A stretch of DNA of 64,000 nt from positions 19,697,948-19,761,947 of the forward strand of contig OX336348.1 in the NCBI GenBank assembly GCA_946902875.1. The letters run 5' to 3'. The notes under the pieces were generated by a model. The model searched no databases, had not been told where the DNA came from, and saw only the letters and a program-made list of their open reading frames with translations. Positions 10,811 through 22,400 of the stretch are shown here, one piece after another; position 1 is the stretch's first letter, and every line of letters begins with the position of its first letter. The position numbers and the translations under genes are program-made. Origin of the DNA: Nematopogon swammerdamellus (lineage: Eukaryota; Arthropoda; Insecta; Lepidoptera; Adelidae).

Positions 10811-12115
10811 TTAAGATCACAATGAAGTGATACTTACCTATGAAATGAGATGCCATCACTTTTCCCAATATTTTTGGTATGATTTTTGCAATATCGCAAC
10901 ACACAACCGGGCATAATGACTGGCGTGATGCGAGCCGCAGACGGACGGCAGCGAGCGCGCGGACGGCGCGTCCGCCGCGTTCGGTCGCTCGCGAGCTACT
11001 AGTCTCAAGAGGGTCCCTCCGCGTAATGGTTACTCCACCGCGGTGGAGCGAAGGCTGTTGCCCGGGTAAGAGGTCTAGTAGAATACATGATACGTCATTG
11101 CCTAAGAAAGCTTTATTTTCGGAAATACAAACGTAACAGAAACGACATGCACCGCCTCAACATTAATTAAGGTAGGTAGTATTTAGGTAGGTAGGTAGTA
11201 GTTTTTTGTTTTTAAACCACCAAGACAAAGACATCACTAAATCTCATACCACTTGTCGTTATGCATAGTTTAAGATATCGATATCGAAGATATGTATGCA
11301 CGAAAGGAGTAGGCTGCGCCCCCAATCCCATCAATCGAGGATCAGGGAGACAGTCAGACCATTTAACTTGACCACTCATGCATGAGTCATGAACATGAAC
11401 CATAATTTACATAGTATATAATTACAAAATTATGCTTTGTTTGGTTGTAAAAAAAAATGACCATAACCTCTTTTTAATATCCCAACCCAACAATGCAAAA
11501 GGAATTACTTGCACAAAGGGGACTCTGGAAATATTCTGATATTGTAATAATATTATGCAGCGGACGTGATATGGTAACAAATAAAGGTAATTTCTCAAAA
11601 GTAATCTGTCAACGAAGTGAAGTGGTGTAAATAATTAATTTAATTTAAGAATTTGATTTTTATATTATTTACCAATCCTATCAACAGATTAATGAGTTTT
11701 AATAGAGGATTTACTTAATTATATAAACACAAAAGTATTTGCGGAAAATTTTCTTCTTCTACAATTTCAATATTTACAGAGGTTTGAAAAAATGTTATGT
11801 GAGGAAGTGACATTTCGAAAATAAAATGGCTGTCATATCAAGCTGACAACATTAGGTAAATAATACAAGATGAAATCACTTCGGAGGCAAATGGTGTTGC
11901 TTTGCAGCAGGAAGGCTTGTCTTGTCCACTAACAATGCTGCCGGCACATCAGGTCTTATTGTTCTTCTGTAGAAAATAAGCCGGCGCCGTCTTCTAGCCC
12001 GATCCATCTGTATATTTTTCTACGTGTGCCCCAGCTTCTCGTTGAGACTGCCCATATGATGGAGATCTGCGTCTTTGTTTTCAACCATCCCACGATGTGA
12101 CACCTTAATTGAAAG
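10811..12115. other. No gene supported
   Basis: A CpG-rich patch at 10915-11070 ends in CCCGGGTAAGAGG, a possible splice donor, but with no coding partner. GCTTTATTTTCGGAAATACA at about 11109 recurs at about 50314, so this is partly repeat. The rest is AT-rich. Confidence 0.4.
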
Positions 12116-13195
12116 ATGCCAGCAACGCAAGCGAGCCAATCACGCCAGTTCGACGGAGGCGGCGGCGGAGCTGGTTACCTAGTTCGCTGTCTACATTGTT
12201 TGTTACCAAAATTCTTTAAAAGTAGGGGTCTAAATATTCATATTAGCAAATGTCATCGTAATCTACAGTTATCAAATCCAAACAAGGACAGTACACAATT
12301 GACGATTTCTACGCAAGTCACATTTCTTGAAAGGCTTCAAGTCTACAAGCAGAATGCACCAGTCGTTCGGAGGATTCCTCGAGGCGCCCGAGAAGCTGTG
12401 GCGCGAAAACTTACTACAATTCTTGACCGTTGTGCCAATACTAATGACATACAATCATGGGAAGATATGTTTATTTTCGCGTATCGAGTTTTGCACGTGG
12501 ACAAAGACAATTCTAAAGGAACTTTAACGACCAAAATTAAGAGTAACATAACTAACTTTGAGAATACATTAAGCTGTGAGATGAGAAATCAATCAAGCGG
12601 GAATAAGAACGCGACGTTTCTCAAACATGTAAACAAAGAAACACAATACAACAGAAACGACCATTACAATCTTCGATTTTCAAAAGAGTCGAGAGCAAAG
12701 TCTTCGACGGCGATGTACGCGGAGCAGTCAGACTGCTGTCCTCCTCCGACACCATCGCTGCAGATGATGAAGACACTATTTCTGCCCTGCGCTTGAAACA
12801 TCCTCTTCCATCCCGAACCATGAACTTCCCGAACCCACCTCAGGATCCTGATGACCATTTGGTAGCAAGAAAGGAATCAGTACTCGAAGCGATCAAATCT
12901 TTCCCTTGTGGCTCTGCAGGCGGCATCGACGCACTCACACCTCAGCACCTGAAAGACCTGGTCTCCATCACAAACGGCGACGCCGGAAACAAGCTGCTGG
13001 AGGCCCTAACGCGTGTGTCAAATGTAATGCTAGCAGGGAAAGTAGTGGCTGAGTTTCTCCCTTTCCTATACGGAGCGTCTCTAGTCGCACTGAACAAGAA
13101 CGACGGAGGAATAAGGCCAATAGCTGTTGGGTCTACTATTAGACGTCTAGTTTCCAAGGTGGCGTGCCGCTCCGCTCAAGAAAAACTTGGCGTTT
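12116..13195 (+). pseudogene. RT element, 5' part
   Basis: First frame 12116-12796 carries the N-terminal finger; a second frame up to 13195 continues from about 12690 through DEDTISALRLKHPLPSRTMN to CRSAQEKLGV. The two overlap in different frames, meaning an indel near 12680. The chosen ATG is the first in frame; the true start may be upstream. Confidence 0.75.
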
Positions 13196-14047
13196 TGTTA
13201 CCGCTCGTCGCTCGGGTTCGGAGTGGACTGTATTTTCTTCTTTCTGGTTCGGGTGAGACGCCCAGTCACTCGGTCGAAGATACGCGGTACGGAGAACAAC
13301 GAATGCCAAATAAAACGCCGGTGCTCAGTACAATAACGGGACGGCCCGTTACCGGAGCAACACGGACGAAGCGACAGGTTTGCCAGAGCGAGACAAACGC
13401 GGCGGCGCGGAGAGAGAGGGACGGCAGTACGGCGGCACTTGCTAGCCGATAGTCGACCGCGTCGGCGGGAAAGCTCTTCTGCAATGCCGCTGTGTCTTGC
13501 CGTCTTCCCGATGTGCTCCACTTGTAGGAGGTCCTCTCTCTCTGGCTGCTTGATTTGTACTGGCGAGCCAACGGAATAGCGCCTATTTTTATTTACTTTT
13601 CTGCCCGCTCGCCGGCCGCTGCGGCACGCATCCGGTTTTGCGAGCGAGCAGAACAATGGGCGCCTGGCTCGGTCGCCGCCGCTAATCCCTTCGTCTCGCT
13701 ACCTGTCGCTCTCGTCTCGAGTTACTTCAGTAAAAAGCCGTCCAATAATATTATTTATTTCCAAAACTTATATCTAAACTACGTACAAATAACTAAATCT
13801 AGTGAATATTCGCTAAGATAATAACTAAAACTTACAGACTAACTAGTCTACGGTGCTTGTAAAACGTATATTTATTTATATATATCTTATTTCTAACTTA
13901 TATTAACTTAATCGTAAGGCCTAAACTAACTTAAAAATCCTACTCTACAAACTACGACGGCTGCTTCCTCGCTGTTCTAAGCCCTAAGCTAAGACGTGCG
14001 CGTCGTGCGCTTCGCTGCCGGCCGCGGGGCTGTCGTCGTCCGCCACA
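13196..14047 (+). mobile_element. Probable solo LTR inside the RT element
   Basis: The insertion separates KLGVL from FRPLQVGFATKGG of the reverse transcriptase. The sequence begins TGTTACCGCTCG and ends TCCGCCACA, the TG...CA termini of LTRs. CGTTT at 13191-13195 is repeated at 14048-14052 as a 5-bp duplication, and removing one copy plus the 852-bp insert restores the host frame. No coding capacity and no second LTR. An alternative cut gives a 9-bp duplication CGTTTTGTT, but then without TG...CA ends. Short open frames inside it have no domain. Confidence 0.7.
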
Positions 14048-14052
14048 CGTTT

Positions 14053-15695
14053 TGTTTCGTCCTTTACAAGTAGGTTTCGCCACTAAGGGGGGAGCAGAAA
14101 CAGCAGTTCATGCCGTGCGCACCTATATTAACAACAGTAATAATCAATCTGAAATTTTAGTAAAAGTAGACGTCAAGAACGCTTTTAATTCTGTAGAAAG
14201 AGACTCACTCTTGTCTGCTGTCAAAGACAATGTACCTGGTCTGTTTCCTTATCTGTATCAATGTTACTCAGAAAATTCGCATTTATTCTATAAACATACG
14301 ACTATAAATTCTGCTGTTGGTTGCCAACAGGGTGACCCATTAGGTCCCGCAATTTTCAGCCTAGCTATCAACAGCATAATCCATACTTTATCTTCAAGAC
14401 TAAATGTTTGGTATTTAGACGATGGTGTATTGGCAGGCGATGCAGACGACGTAATTAATGATATCAAGGGATTAATATGCAGTTTCAAAGACCTAGGGTT
14501 AGAGTTGAATCCCACCTAATGTGAAATATGGTTTCACCCTACAGTGTCCGATTTCCGAGTATTAGAAATTATGAACCATCTATCCGCTGTAACACCTGGT
14601 ATTACTGTAATAGAGGATTCAAATCTTTTCCTATTGGGTTCACCAATAACCAATGATTCACAAAGCATCCTGGTAGAGAATAAATGTGATAAATTAAAGT
14701 TATTTGTTGATAGACTTGTACATATTCAGCCACACGTGGCCCTATACCTTTTACAACATTGTTTTTGTATACCTAAGTTTACATACTTCCTGCGCTGCAG
14801 TCCATTATGGCAAAACACAGTTTATCTCGAGAGGGTGGATGCGGAATTTAAAAACAGCCTTGAATGTATTTTAAATGTCGGACTGGAAAGCGACAGCTGG
14901 ATCCAAGCAACCCTGCCAACATCTTCTGGAGGCATTGGAGTACGCCGCGCTTCAGATATCGCGCTTCCTGCCTTCCTAGCCTCCGCTCATGCCAGTTTGG
15001 ACCTCATCGGTAAAATACTTTTTCCGTCACTTGGAAGTGGCTTTGAGGTCGACTGCATGGGTGAGGCAATCGAGGGCTGGAAATCGCGATTACCGGGAGT
15101 AGATGTTCCAGTTGCCCGGAAAATCCAGAAACGATGGGATGCTCCGGTAATAGAAAATATTTTTTCGAATTTATTAGAAAATAGTCAAAATTCTGAAATT
15201 AACCGGGCTCGGATATTGGCAGCGTCACGACAGGAATCGGGGGCGTGGCTCAAGGCATACCCCTCTCCACACCTTGGCACTTTGTTAGATAAAACAACAT
15301 TAAGAATTTCTATTGCTCTTAGAATCGGTGCCAAGGTGTGCCAGCCTCACTCTTGCGTCTGCGGAGCCAGTGACGACTGTTTAGGACACCACGGTCTTGC
15401 TTGCCAGCAGAGCGCAGGAAGACTGACGCGCCACGCGCGCCTTAACAATGTTATAAAAACATCTTTAGTCTCCGCTGGTATGCCCTCCCTACTGGAGCCA
15501 CCAGGCATCTCACGCTCGGATGGCAAAAGACCGGACGGTATGACGCTGGTTCCGTGGACGAAGGGTAGAGCCCTGGTGTGGGACGCCACGTGCGTCGATA
15601 CGCTGGCGCCTTGCCATGTCTCCGCTTCCTCGCGTTCAGCCGGGGCGGCCGCAGCACAAGCGGCTCAAAAAAAAATACAAAGTATGAGTCCCTAA
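14053..15695 (+). pseudogene. RT element, catalytic core and C-terminal part
   Basis: Carries RT motifs A-C and the following thumb-like region (SPITNDSQSILVENKCDKLK; TLPTSSGGIGVRRASDIALP). It is interrupted only by the TAA at 14517-14519. The rest of the frame is long and open, so inactivation is fairly recent. Confidence 0.8.
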
Positions 15696-16199
15696 AAACC
15701 CTATTTGAGTTTCTAGGTTTTGCGGTGGAAACCCTTGGTGCGTGGTCCCAGACGCACTGGCTTTTGCTGAAACCATCGGGAAATTGCTAGTGGATAAGTC
15801 CGATGACGTGCGTGCCAAGGCTTACTTCATACGCCGCATAAGCCTAGAAATTCAAAGAGGGAACGCTATTAGCGTCCTAGGGACTATGGCTGCCTCGGCT
15901 GAACTAGAAGAAATTTTTTATTTATAGGTTCTTTTTAATTTTTCGTTTGTTAGATAGGTAAGTTATGCTTTAGGTTAGTTTTAGTTATTAGTTTTAGATC
16001 TTTATTAATTGTTTTGATTACCTAATTAGTAGAAAATGTAATTAATATTTTTTTGAAAAATGGTAATTTCTTCCTATTACACAGTCAAAATTATTCGTTT
16101 TCACTGTGTATGAAACTGAAGTATTTTTATATTGGATCTTTCAAGACTTGACTTTGGCAATGAGCCGAAGATAAAACGGCTGTTTGCTAGTAATAAAAA

Positions 16200-16283
16200 A
16201 AAGTAGAAAGGCTGCATGGTACAGTACCTTTGCCTATCCTAAAAAAGGGATAAAAAAAACAAAAAAAAAGAAGAAGAAGAAAC
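16200..16283 (+). repeat. 3' tail of the RT element
   Basis: GGCTGCATGGTACAGTACCT, TTGCCTATCCTAAAAAAGGG and an A-rich tract with (GAA)n. The same tail type (CCTTTGCCTATTCCAATGAA then GGGATAAATAAATAAAT) is at 17934-17996 in Arp1 intron 2. The 3' position relative to the RT frame supports a non-LTR element. Confidence 0.6.
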
Positions 16284-16384
16284 GTCAAACTGCGTCGTGA
16301 TAACCTCAAATTGGTCGGACGAAAAGATTGATTTATTTAGATATCGTAATAAAGAATACATTTATTTTACTAACCCCAACCACA
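16284..16384 (+). promoter_or_regulatory. Short unique interval before Arp1 ATG (5' UTR/promoter candidate)
   Basis: Only about 100 bp separate the A-rich tail of the upstream retroelement from the Arp1 start codon. No TATA box or Inr stands out. Either the proximal promoter has been displaced, or an upstream non-coding exon exists, or the retroelement tail now lies in the 5' UTR. Confidence 0.35.
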
Positions 16385-16432
16385 ATGGAGCAGTACGACG
16401 TGATAGTCAATCAGCCCGTTGTAATAGATAAT
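16385..16432 (+). CDS. Arp1: Arp1 exon 1
   Basis: Sixteen codons, [16 protein letters not shown], then the donor GTAAGC. The ATG is preceded by CCACA, a reasonable start context. Phase 0 at the end. Any 5' UTR intron upstream is not visible. Confidence 0.93.
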
Positions 16433-19400
16433 GTAAGCTTATTTTTTATATAGAGATGACGTTATTCTTAGGAGACACTCCCATGCACATTCTGTTTGGG
16501 CTGTAACAATGGTTTTTTAGGACACTGCTGTCCATATTTTTAAGTAGAACGTGCTTTCAATATAATGCTATTGTACCTGAGTTACCGTTGCCACAAGAAT
16601 TGGTACCGGTATGAGTCATCGGTGGACAAAAAAAATCTATAAGTGGTGACTTACAAGAAAAGTATGCCATCAGATGAATCCGTTCTTATATTACTAGGTG
16701 GTAGGGTTTATCCCACCCGGGTTGGTACCACCGCACTGACTGAAAGGTTGGTCGAAACGGCTATGTAAATAGTTTGTGTTTTCCGTCCAGTTCAGTGTAG
16801 CCGGCACGACGGAAGGAAGCACTGACGTGGTTAGACTGATTTCACATTGGCAAAATAATTTAAAATAAAAAATCTGACTTTATATGCATGCGTAGGCATT
16901 ATTCAAACTATTGACGAACACCGCGTGAACTAGGCGCCGCGTCAGTGCTTCCCTTCGGTCGTGCCGGCTACACTGAACTGGACGGAAAACACAAACTACT
17001 TACATAGCCGTTTCGACCGACCTTTCATTCAGAGCGGTGTGGTAGCAACCCGGGCGGGTCAAACCCTACCACCTAGTAATAATATAAAAAGGGAGTCATA
17101 TCCCTTAGTCGCCTTTTACGACATACACGGGGAGAGATGCAGTGGGGCTATTCTTTTAAAGTACCGGCCCCACGCGGTACAAGTTTATTGGCTAGTTTTA
17201 ATTAATTTTTATATTATTTTTAGGGCTCGGGAGTGATAAAGGCCGGGTTCGCTGGAGATCAAATACCGAAATGCAGATTCCCAAACTAGTAAGTACAAAG
17301 TGTATTTTATCAGGTTCACTGTCCCCGTACATTGGAGTAAAAAAGTGTTCCCACGCCCGGTGTTTTTTTTTACGGTTTACTATTGTTTGTTGCATATAAT
17401 ACAAAAAAAAAACATAAGACTGTTGGTTGGTACCGTGTGGGGCCGGTACTGTACCGTGTGGGGCTGGTACTTAAAAAGAATAGCCCCACTGCATCTCTCC
17501 CCGTGCATGTCGTAAGAGGCGACTAAGGGATAAGGACAAGATACTGCGCTAAAGGGCGACAGGCTAGCCACTTCTCACCTTGGCGCAGTCCTTCCACCTA
17601 GTCATGCAGCAGATGGGTTCTTCGTGCCTTACTTGCTGCTTGATAGTTGTCTTGTCCGTATACTGTGCTAAACGCGGTGGTCGGTGTTGTGCTGTAATTT
17701 GCCAGAGTGCTTATAGCACAACACCGATTACTCTGCTTACCCTGATTGTCGGGATACAGCGTGTGTTATGTATGTACTGTTGGTTTTATAATTGTTTTTT
17801 TTAAATAAATAATAAATAAAAAAAATGCTCATATATGATGCATGGACGCCTGCAACAATCTTGAACAAAACTTTCTCTTGAACCTTGAATTTGTGCACCA
17901 CGCTCATGAATCATATGAGTATAACATCGGACAAGGCTGTATGGTGAAAAACCTTTGCCTATTCCAATGAAGGGATAAATAAATAAATAATATACTAAAA
18001 TATACTAAATACTAATATAAAAAAAAAATTGTCTACTAAATAATAAAAATATTAAGCTAAAAATGTGTATTTTGTTTTCCTCGTGTAAAAAAATAAATAA
18101 TAATAAATTTCTTTTTCCAGTTTCTTTTTTTCCTAATAATTTTGATGATTTTCTTCACTCGTCCCCATAGAAATCATCCAAATACGCCGTGGAGTTCACT
18201 GAGAAATCCTTATGAGAATCACTATGGTCGATGCATCATATGTGATGCATGGACGTGGAAAACCACGGGATGCTTTAGGGAAATGCATCATATATGATTC
18301 ATCGGACAGTTAACCTGTTATGGTATCGCCCTGCCAAAGATAAGCAGTAGCCGTAGCTCTGTCTTACTAGGCGCATTGAAAAGTTCATTGGATCGAGTGA
18401 GACATTTCATACATTTTTGAAGGCGGTTTTAATATTTTTTTAAATAGTTTTTTATTTCACAGTTTTTTTAGTAATTTTTTGCTATTAATGTACTCGGCGA
18501 AATCGCTCGGCCTTCGGCCTCGCGATTCCGCCTCGCTTTCCAATCCGATCTTGACCAAATTTAAATGGCACCAGCTTTCAAATAAAAAAAGAATCATCCA
18601 AATCGGTACACCCAGTCAAAAGTTCTGAGGTAACAAACATAAAAAAAATACAGTCGAATTGAGAACCTCCTCCTTTTTTTGACGTGATGATGTCACATCT
18701 TATAAATTGATGAACACCGGCTGCACACACGAAAAAGTGTCTCGTTCCATCTGAGCCTGTGTGTGCAAGCGAGAGCGCGTAACAAGCGATAGAGAGGCAC
18801 AATCGGTATAGTCAAAGTTACCATGGAAACGTCTTAAGAAGTAAAACTGTCAAGATCAGACAACAGAAGTTTATTGATGGCCAGTCACAAGATGATTAAT
18901 CTTTCTAATGGAAATAGAATTACTGATCTTTGCTCTATGTACTACGATTATTCCACGTCATCACGTAAAACTATCGTCCGTAAACCGACTTTACAGACAA
19001 CCAAATTTTTAAGTCAGTTTATAAAAATAATCGCTTATCCGCCCGCGCAGCATCGGGCGGCCGAAGCACGTGCGCGTGATGGCCGGCGCACTGGAGGGCG
19101 AGCTGTTCGTGGGGCCGCGGGCGGAGGAGCACCGGGGGCTGCTCAGCCTGCGCTACCCGATGGAGCACGGCGTCGTCACGGATTGGAACGACATGGAGCG
19201 CATATGGAGTTACATCTACAGCAAGGTTCTTTCACTTGTTTTTTAGTTGCTCTGTGGAACTAGGACGGGAAGACCGCCCGCCAGGTGGGACGACGACATC
19301 AAGTAATCTAATATCCTTTGTATATTTTATTACCATTTCATTCAGAGGTGTGTCAGGATCGCGGCGCGTGGAGATCCGTTGTCTCTGCCTACCCCACCGG

Positions 19401-22400
19401 GAAACAGGCGTGACGCTATGTATGAATTCCTTCCGGAAGACGACACACCACCCGGAAAATGTTAGTTACATCAAATATTGAAATGAAATGAAAATGAAAT
19501 GAAATGAAATGTTTATTATGTTTTATTGTTAATATTGTGCATTCTTAATGTCTCTACGAGTCATTTCTTACATATTTTCAGCGGGCGACCTTTTTTTTTT
19601 TCTGGAAAATGACACGGTTGGCTACATCACCAACAACATCCGTGATGTCAGCCCATAACACCGGGTGAACTAGGCGCCATGTCAGTGCTTCACTTCGGAT
19701 GTGCCGGCTACACTGAACTGGACGGAAAACACGAACTATTTACATAGCCGTTTCGACCGACCTTTCATTCGGTGCGGTGGTATCAACCCGAGCGGGTTGA
19801 ACCCTACCACCTAGTAAGTAAGAAGGGAAGGGAGCTACGGTTTTACGTGGAATCCGAACCGCGGTCAGCCTCCAACGGTCGAGCGGTCACCCATCCAAGT
19901 ACTGACCGGGCTCAGCGTTGCTTAACAGTCAATAGTGACAGTCGACTGTCTGCACCACTGAGCTATCGAGGCTGACAACCGCTTGGGAACTTGGGTTTGG
20001 GAACCACTATTATACACCCCGAGCACTACACTTTTATACACCCCGAGCACTAAAGAATTTCTCCCGTCTGCCACTCAGGATCAACTGTCGACGTTCTCCG
20101 AGGAGCACCCCGTGCTTCTAACGGAGGCGCCGCTGAACCCGAGGCGCAACCGCGAGAAGTCCGCAGAGATATTCTTCGAGACGTTCAACGTTCCCGCGCT
20201 ATTTGTCTCCATGCAGGCCGTTCTCAGTCTGTGAGTATTATAATGTAACGGGCACTTAGCTTTGGAACATGAAGGAAAATACTGATAGGCAATGATATTA
20301 TATGTTAAAAAGGAGGTACATAGGTTATACAAGCTCCCAAAGCGGCACATTAAATACAAGACCACAGTCCTGTTTGAAGTTAGTCGCGCACCAACTACGC
20401 ACGCGTTCAGACGTGCGTCATCCTTCCTAAGTATCTGTCTGTCTGTCTGTTGGTCTGTCCGTCTGTTTACTTAATATTTTTGTTTGATTACTTAATTATC
20501 TTTACCAATCATACGTCATATGTTTAGTTTTAAAATTTAATTTTAAGTACTTATTTGATTTGTAAAAATTTGTAATCTCTATAAGCGAATGTTCACGCGT
20601 TCTTTGAGATAATAAAGATTCTTTAAACCGAAGTAGTTATCAGTTATACCAATCGCCACATAACTTGAGTCGGCGCATCACTTTATAGTTCTTTCTGTCA
20701 ACGTTTCAAGTTCGTGCCGTGTGTGAGCACCGAATGTCGTATAGACAACGTATCTTTCTTAAAATATCATTGCTGATAGGTATTAGAGCTCACTCACCCG
20801 AGACGCCGATCTTCGGAATTTCACCTCCAGCATCCGAGCCTGCTGCTGCGGCCTGACCGTGCGCTCGGTTCGACGCCCGCGACGGTCTTCGTCTTATTGT
20901 CTAAAAAAAAACTCACACTTTCACGCACAATATTTCACAAAATAACCTTCCCGAAGTTTCTTAACGTCTCTGTCGTCTTACTACTTAACTATCCTCTCTC
21001 GCAAAATTTCCGTTCCGAACCAAAAAACAATCATCTCGTCTCACGCGCGCTCCAACGACTGCCGGTCCCCCCTCGCTCCTCCGCCTTCAACGTTGTCCCT
21101 CGATCTACCCTCATTGTGAGCGAGCTGTGGGATGTTGGTTAGGTATTTTGGCGGTAGAACGGAATCTGCGAAGTGCCACATTACAGTATTCTATTTATTG
21201 ATTTAGCCCTTCACACCGTCGCAGATAATATAGTTTTAGATGTTTTTAGGGTTCCGTATCCGTCGTACGGGACACTGTTGTTGTTGTTTTGGTTTGGGGT
21301 TGGCTCTAGGCTAGCAAACTAATCCCGCTTGGTTGGGGACCTTCGTGCAAAACCCCGCAGTCTCCAGCTACCCCAGCCAGCCTATTTTTTATTTTTATTT
21401 ATTTTGTTTTTTATTTATCTCTTTATTTCAGCCAACTAGGGCCATATTGTAAATACATATTAACTGTCTTAACCTAAGAACTAAAATTACTTTTTCTCCA
21501 CTTGTGTCTGTACGGGTCCCAATAGAGACCCGTATGCGTCATATTAGTCTGCTGACGCGGTGGATCAGGTGCGCGTAGAGTGGGCGCAGATTGCGTCCGC
21601 GGCACGGGCGTCGGCAGCGGCGCGGGCGTCGGCAGCGGCGCGGGCGTCGGCAGCGGCGCGGGCGTCGTCGGCGGCGGCGCGGGTTGCGTATCCTGAATGT
21701 GCAGGACGGCAGTTGTAGACAGCTCCGGCGCGGGCTCAGCATACTTATGGCGCGCGACCTCACGATGAAGGTCGCGATTGTAGCGCCGGAACACCACACC
21801 GGAGGGCCAAAACTCACTGCGAAGGAATGTCTTCAACTTCTCGGCAGGAATGCACAGCTTGAAAGCGCAAAAGTTCGTGTCAGCCCAGTGAGAAGGAAGA
21901 GCCTCGACACTCTCAACTCGCTCACCCTTATCCTGGACGTGGCGGATGAGGTCCTCGATCTTCATGTCCTTTCGCAGGCGAGACACGTAGATGAGAGCCG
22001 TGCGGGGAGCTGCCTTCAAACAGCTCTCTTCAGGGGGCGCAGATCCGCGCTTATTGCACCTCTTCCTTCTCTTCTTCCTGCTCTCGACGAGTACGAACCC
22101 GTCTTTATTGTCACGTGCAGCCTCCTGCCGACAGTCGGGACGCGGTTCCAAGCGCGGGGATACCATTGTTGTTTTCTCCACCGTGATGCGCTTCGTCATA
22201 GATCCGCGTCGCCTTTTCGGACGAGTGGTCGCGCCTATGTCTTCCATGAAAGCCACAAGTCGACCGGGGTATCTGCAGGCCGCTTATCCCTTAGTCGCCT
22301 TTTACGACATGCACGGGGAGAGATGCAGTGGGACTATTCTTATTAAGTACCGACCCCACACAGTACGTACGGGACCCTATTACTAAGCCTACGCCGTCTG

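Larger units (their letters stand above)
12116..15927 (+). pseudogene. Reverse-transcriptase retroelement, broken by frameshifts, a stop and a solo LTR
   Basis: A single long protein is recoverable in pieces. The N-terminus has a Cys/His finger (CLHC...HISKCH, about residues 24-45). After a frame change near 12680 come CGSAGGIDALTPQHLKDL and RPIAVGSTIRRLVSK. The solo LTR at 13196-14047 then interrupts it. The catalytic core follows: VKVDVKNAFNSVERD (motif A), QQGDPLGPAIFSLAI (motif B), WYLDDGVLAGDADD (motif C). A TAA at 14517 sits where a Lys codon is expected before CEIW. The C-terminal region has a Cys/His cluster (CQPHSCVCGASDDCLGHHGL) and ends RRISLEIQRGNAISVLGTMA in shifted frames after an A run near 15667. 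Probably a non-LTR retroelement; I cannot name the clade. Confidence 0.85.

Noticed and set aside
10879..11136. Exon ending at a GTAAGAGG donor
   Set aside because: Open frame in CpG-rich DNA, but no homology, no partner exon, and part of the region is repeated near 50.3 kb.
13198..13656. 152-residue minus-strand frame
   Set aside because: Lies in the solo LTR and crosses its left edge; no domain.
21591..22386. Long + strand frames opposite the ORF1-like gene
   Set aside because: Arg-rich shadow of the Pro-rich minus-strand frame in GC-rich repeats.
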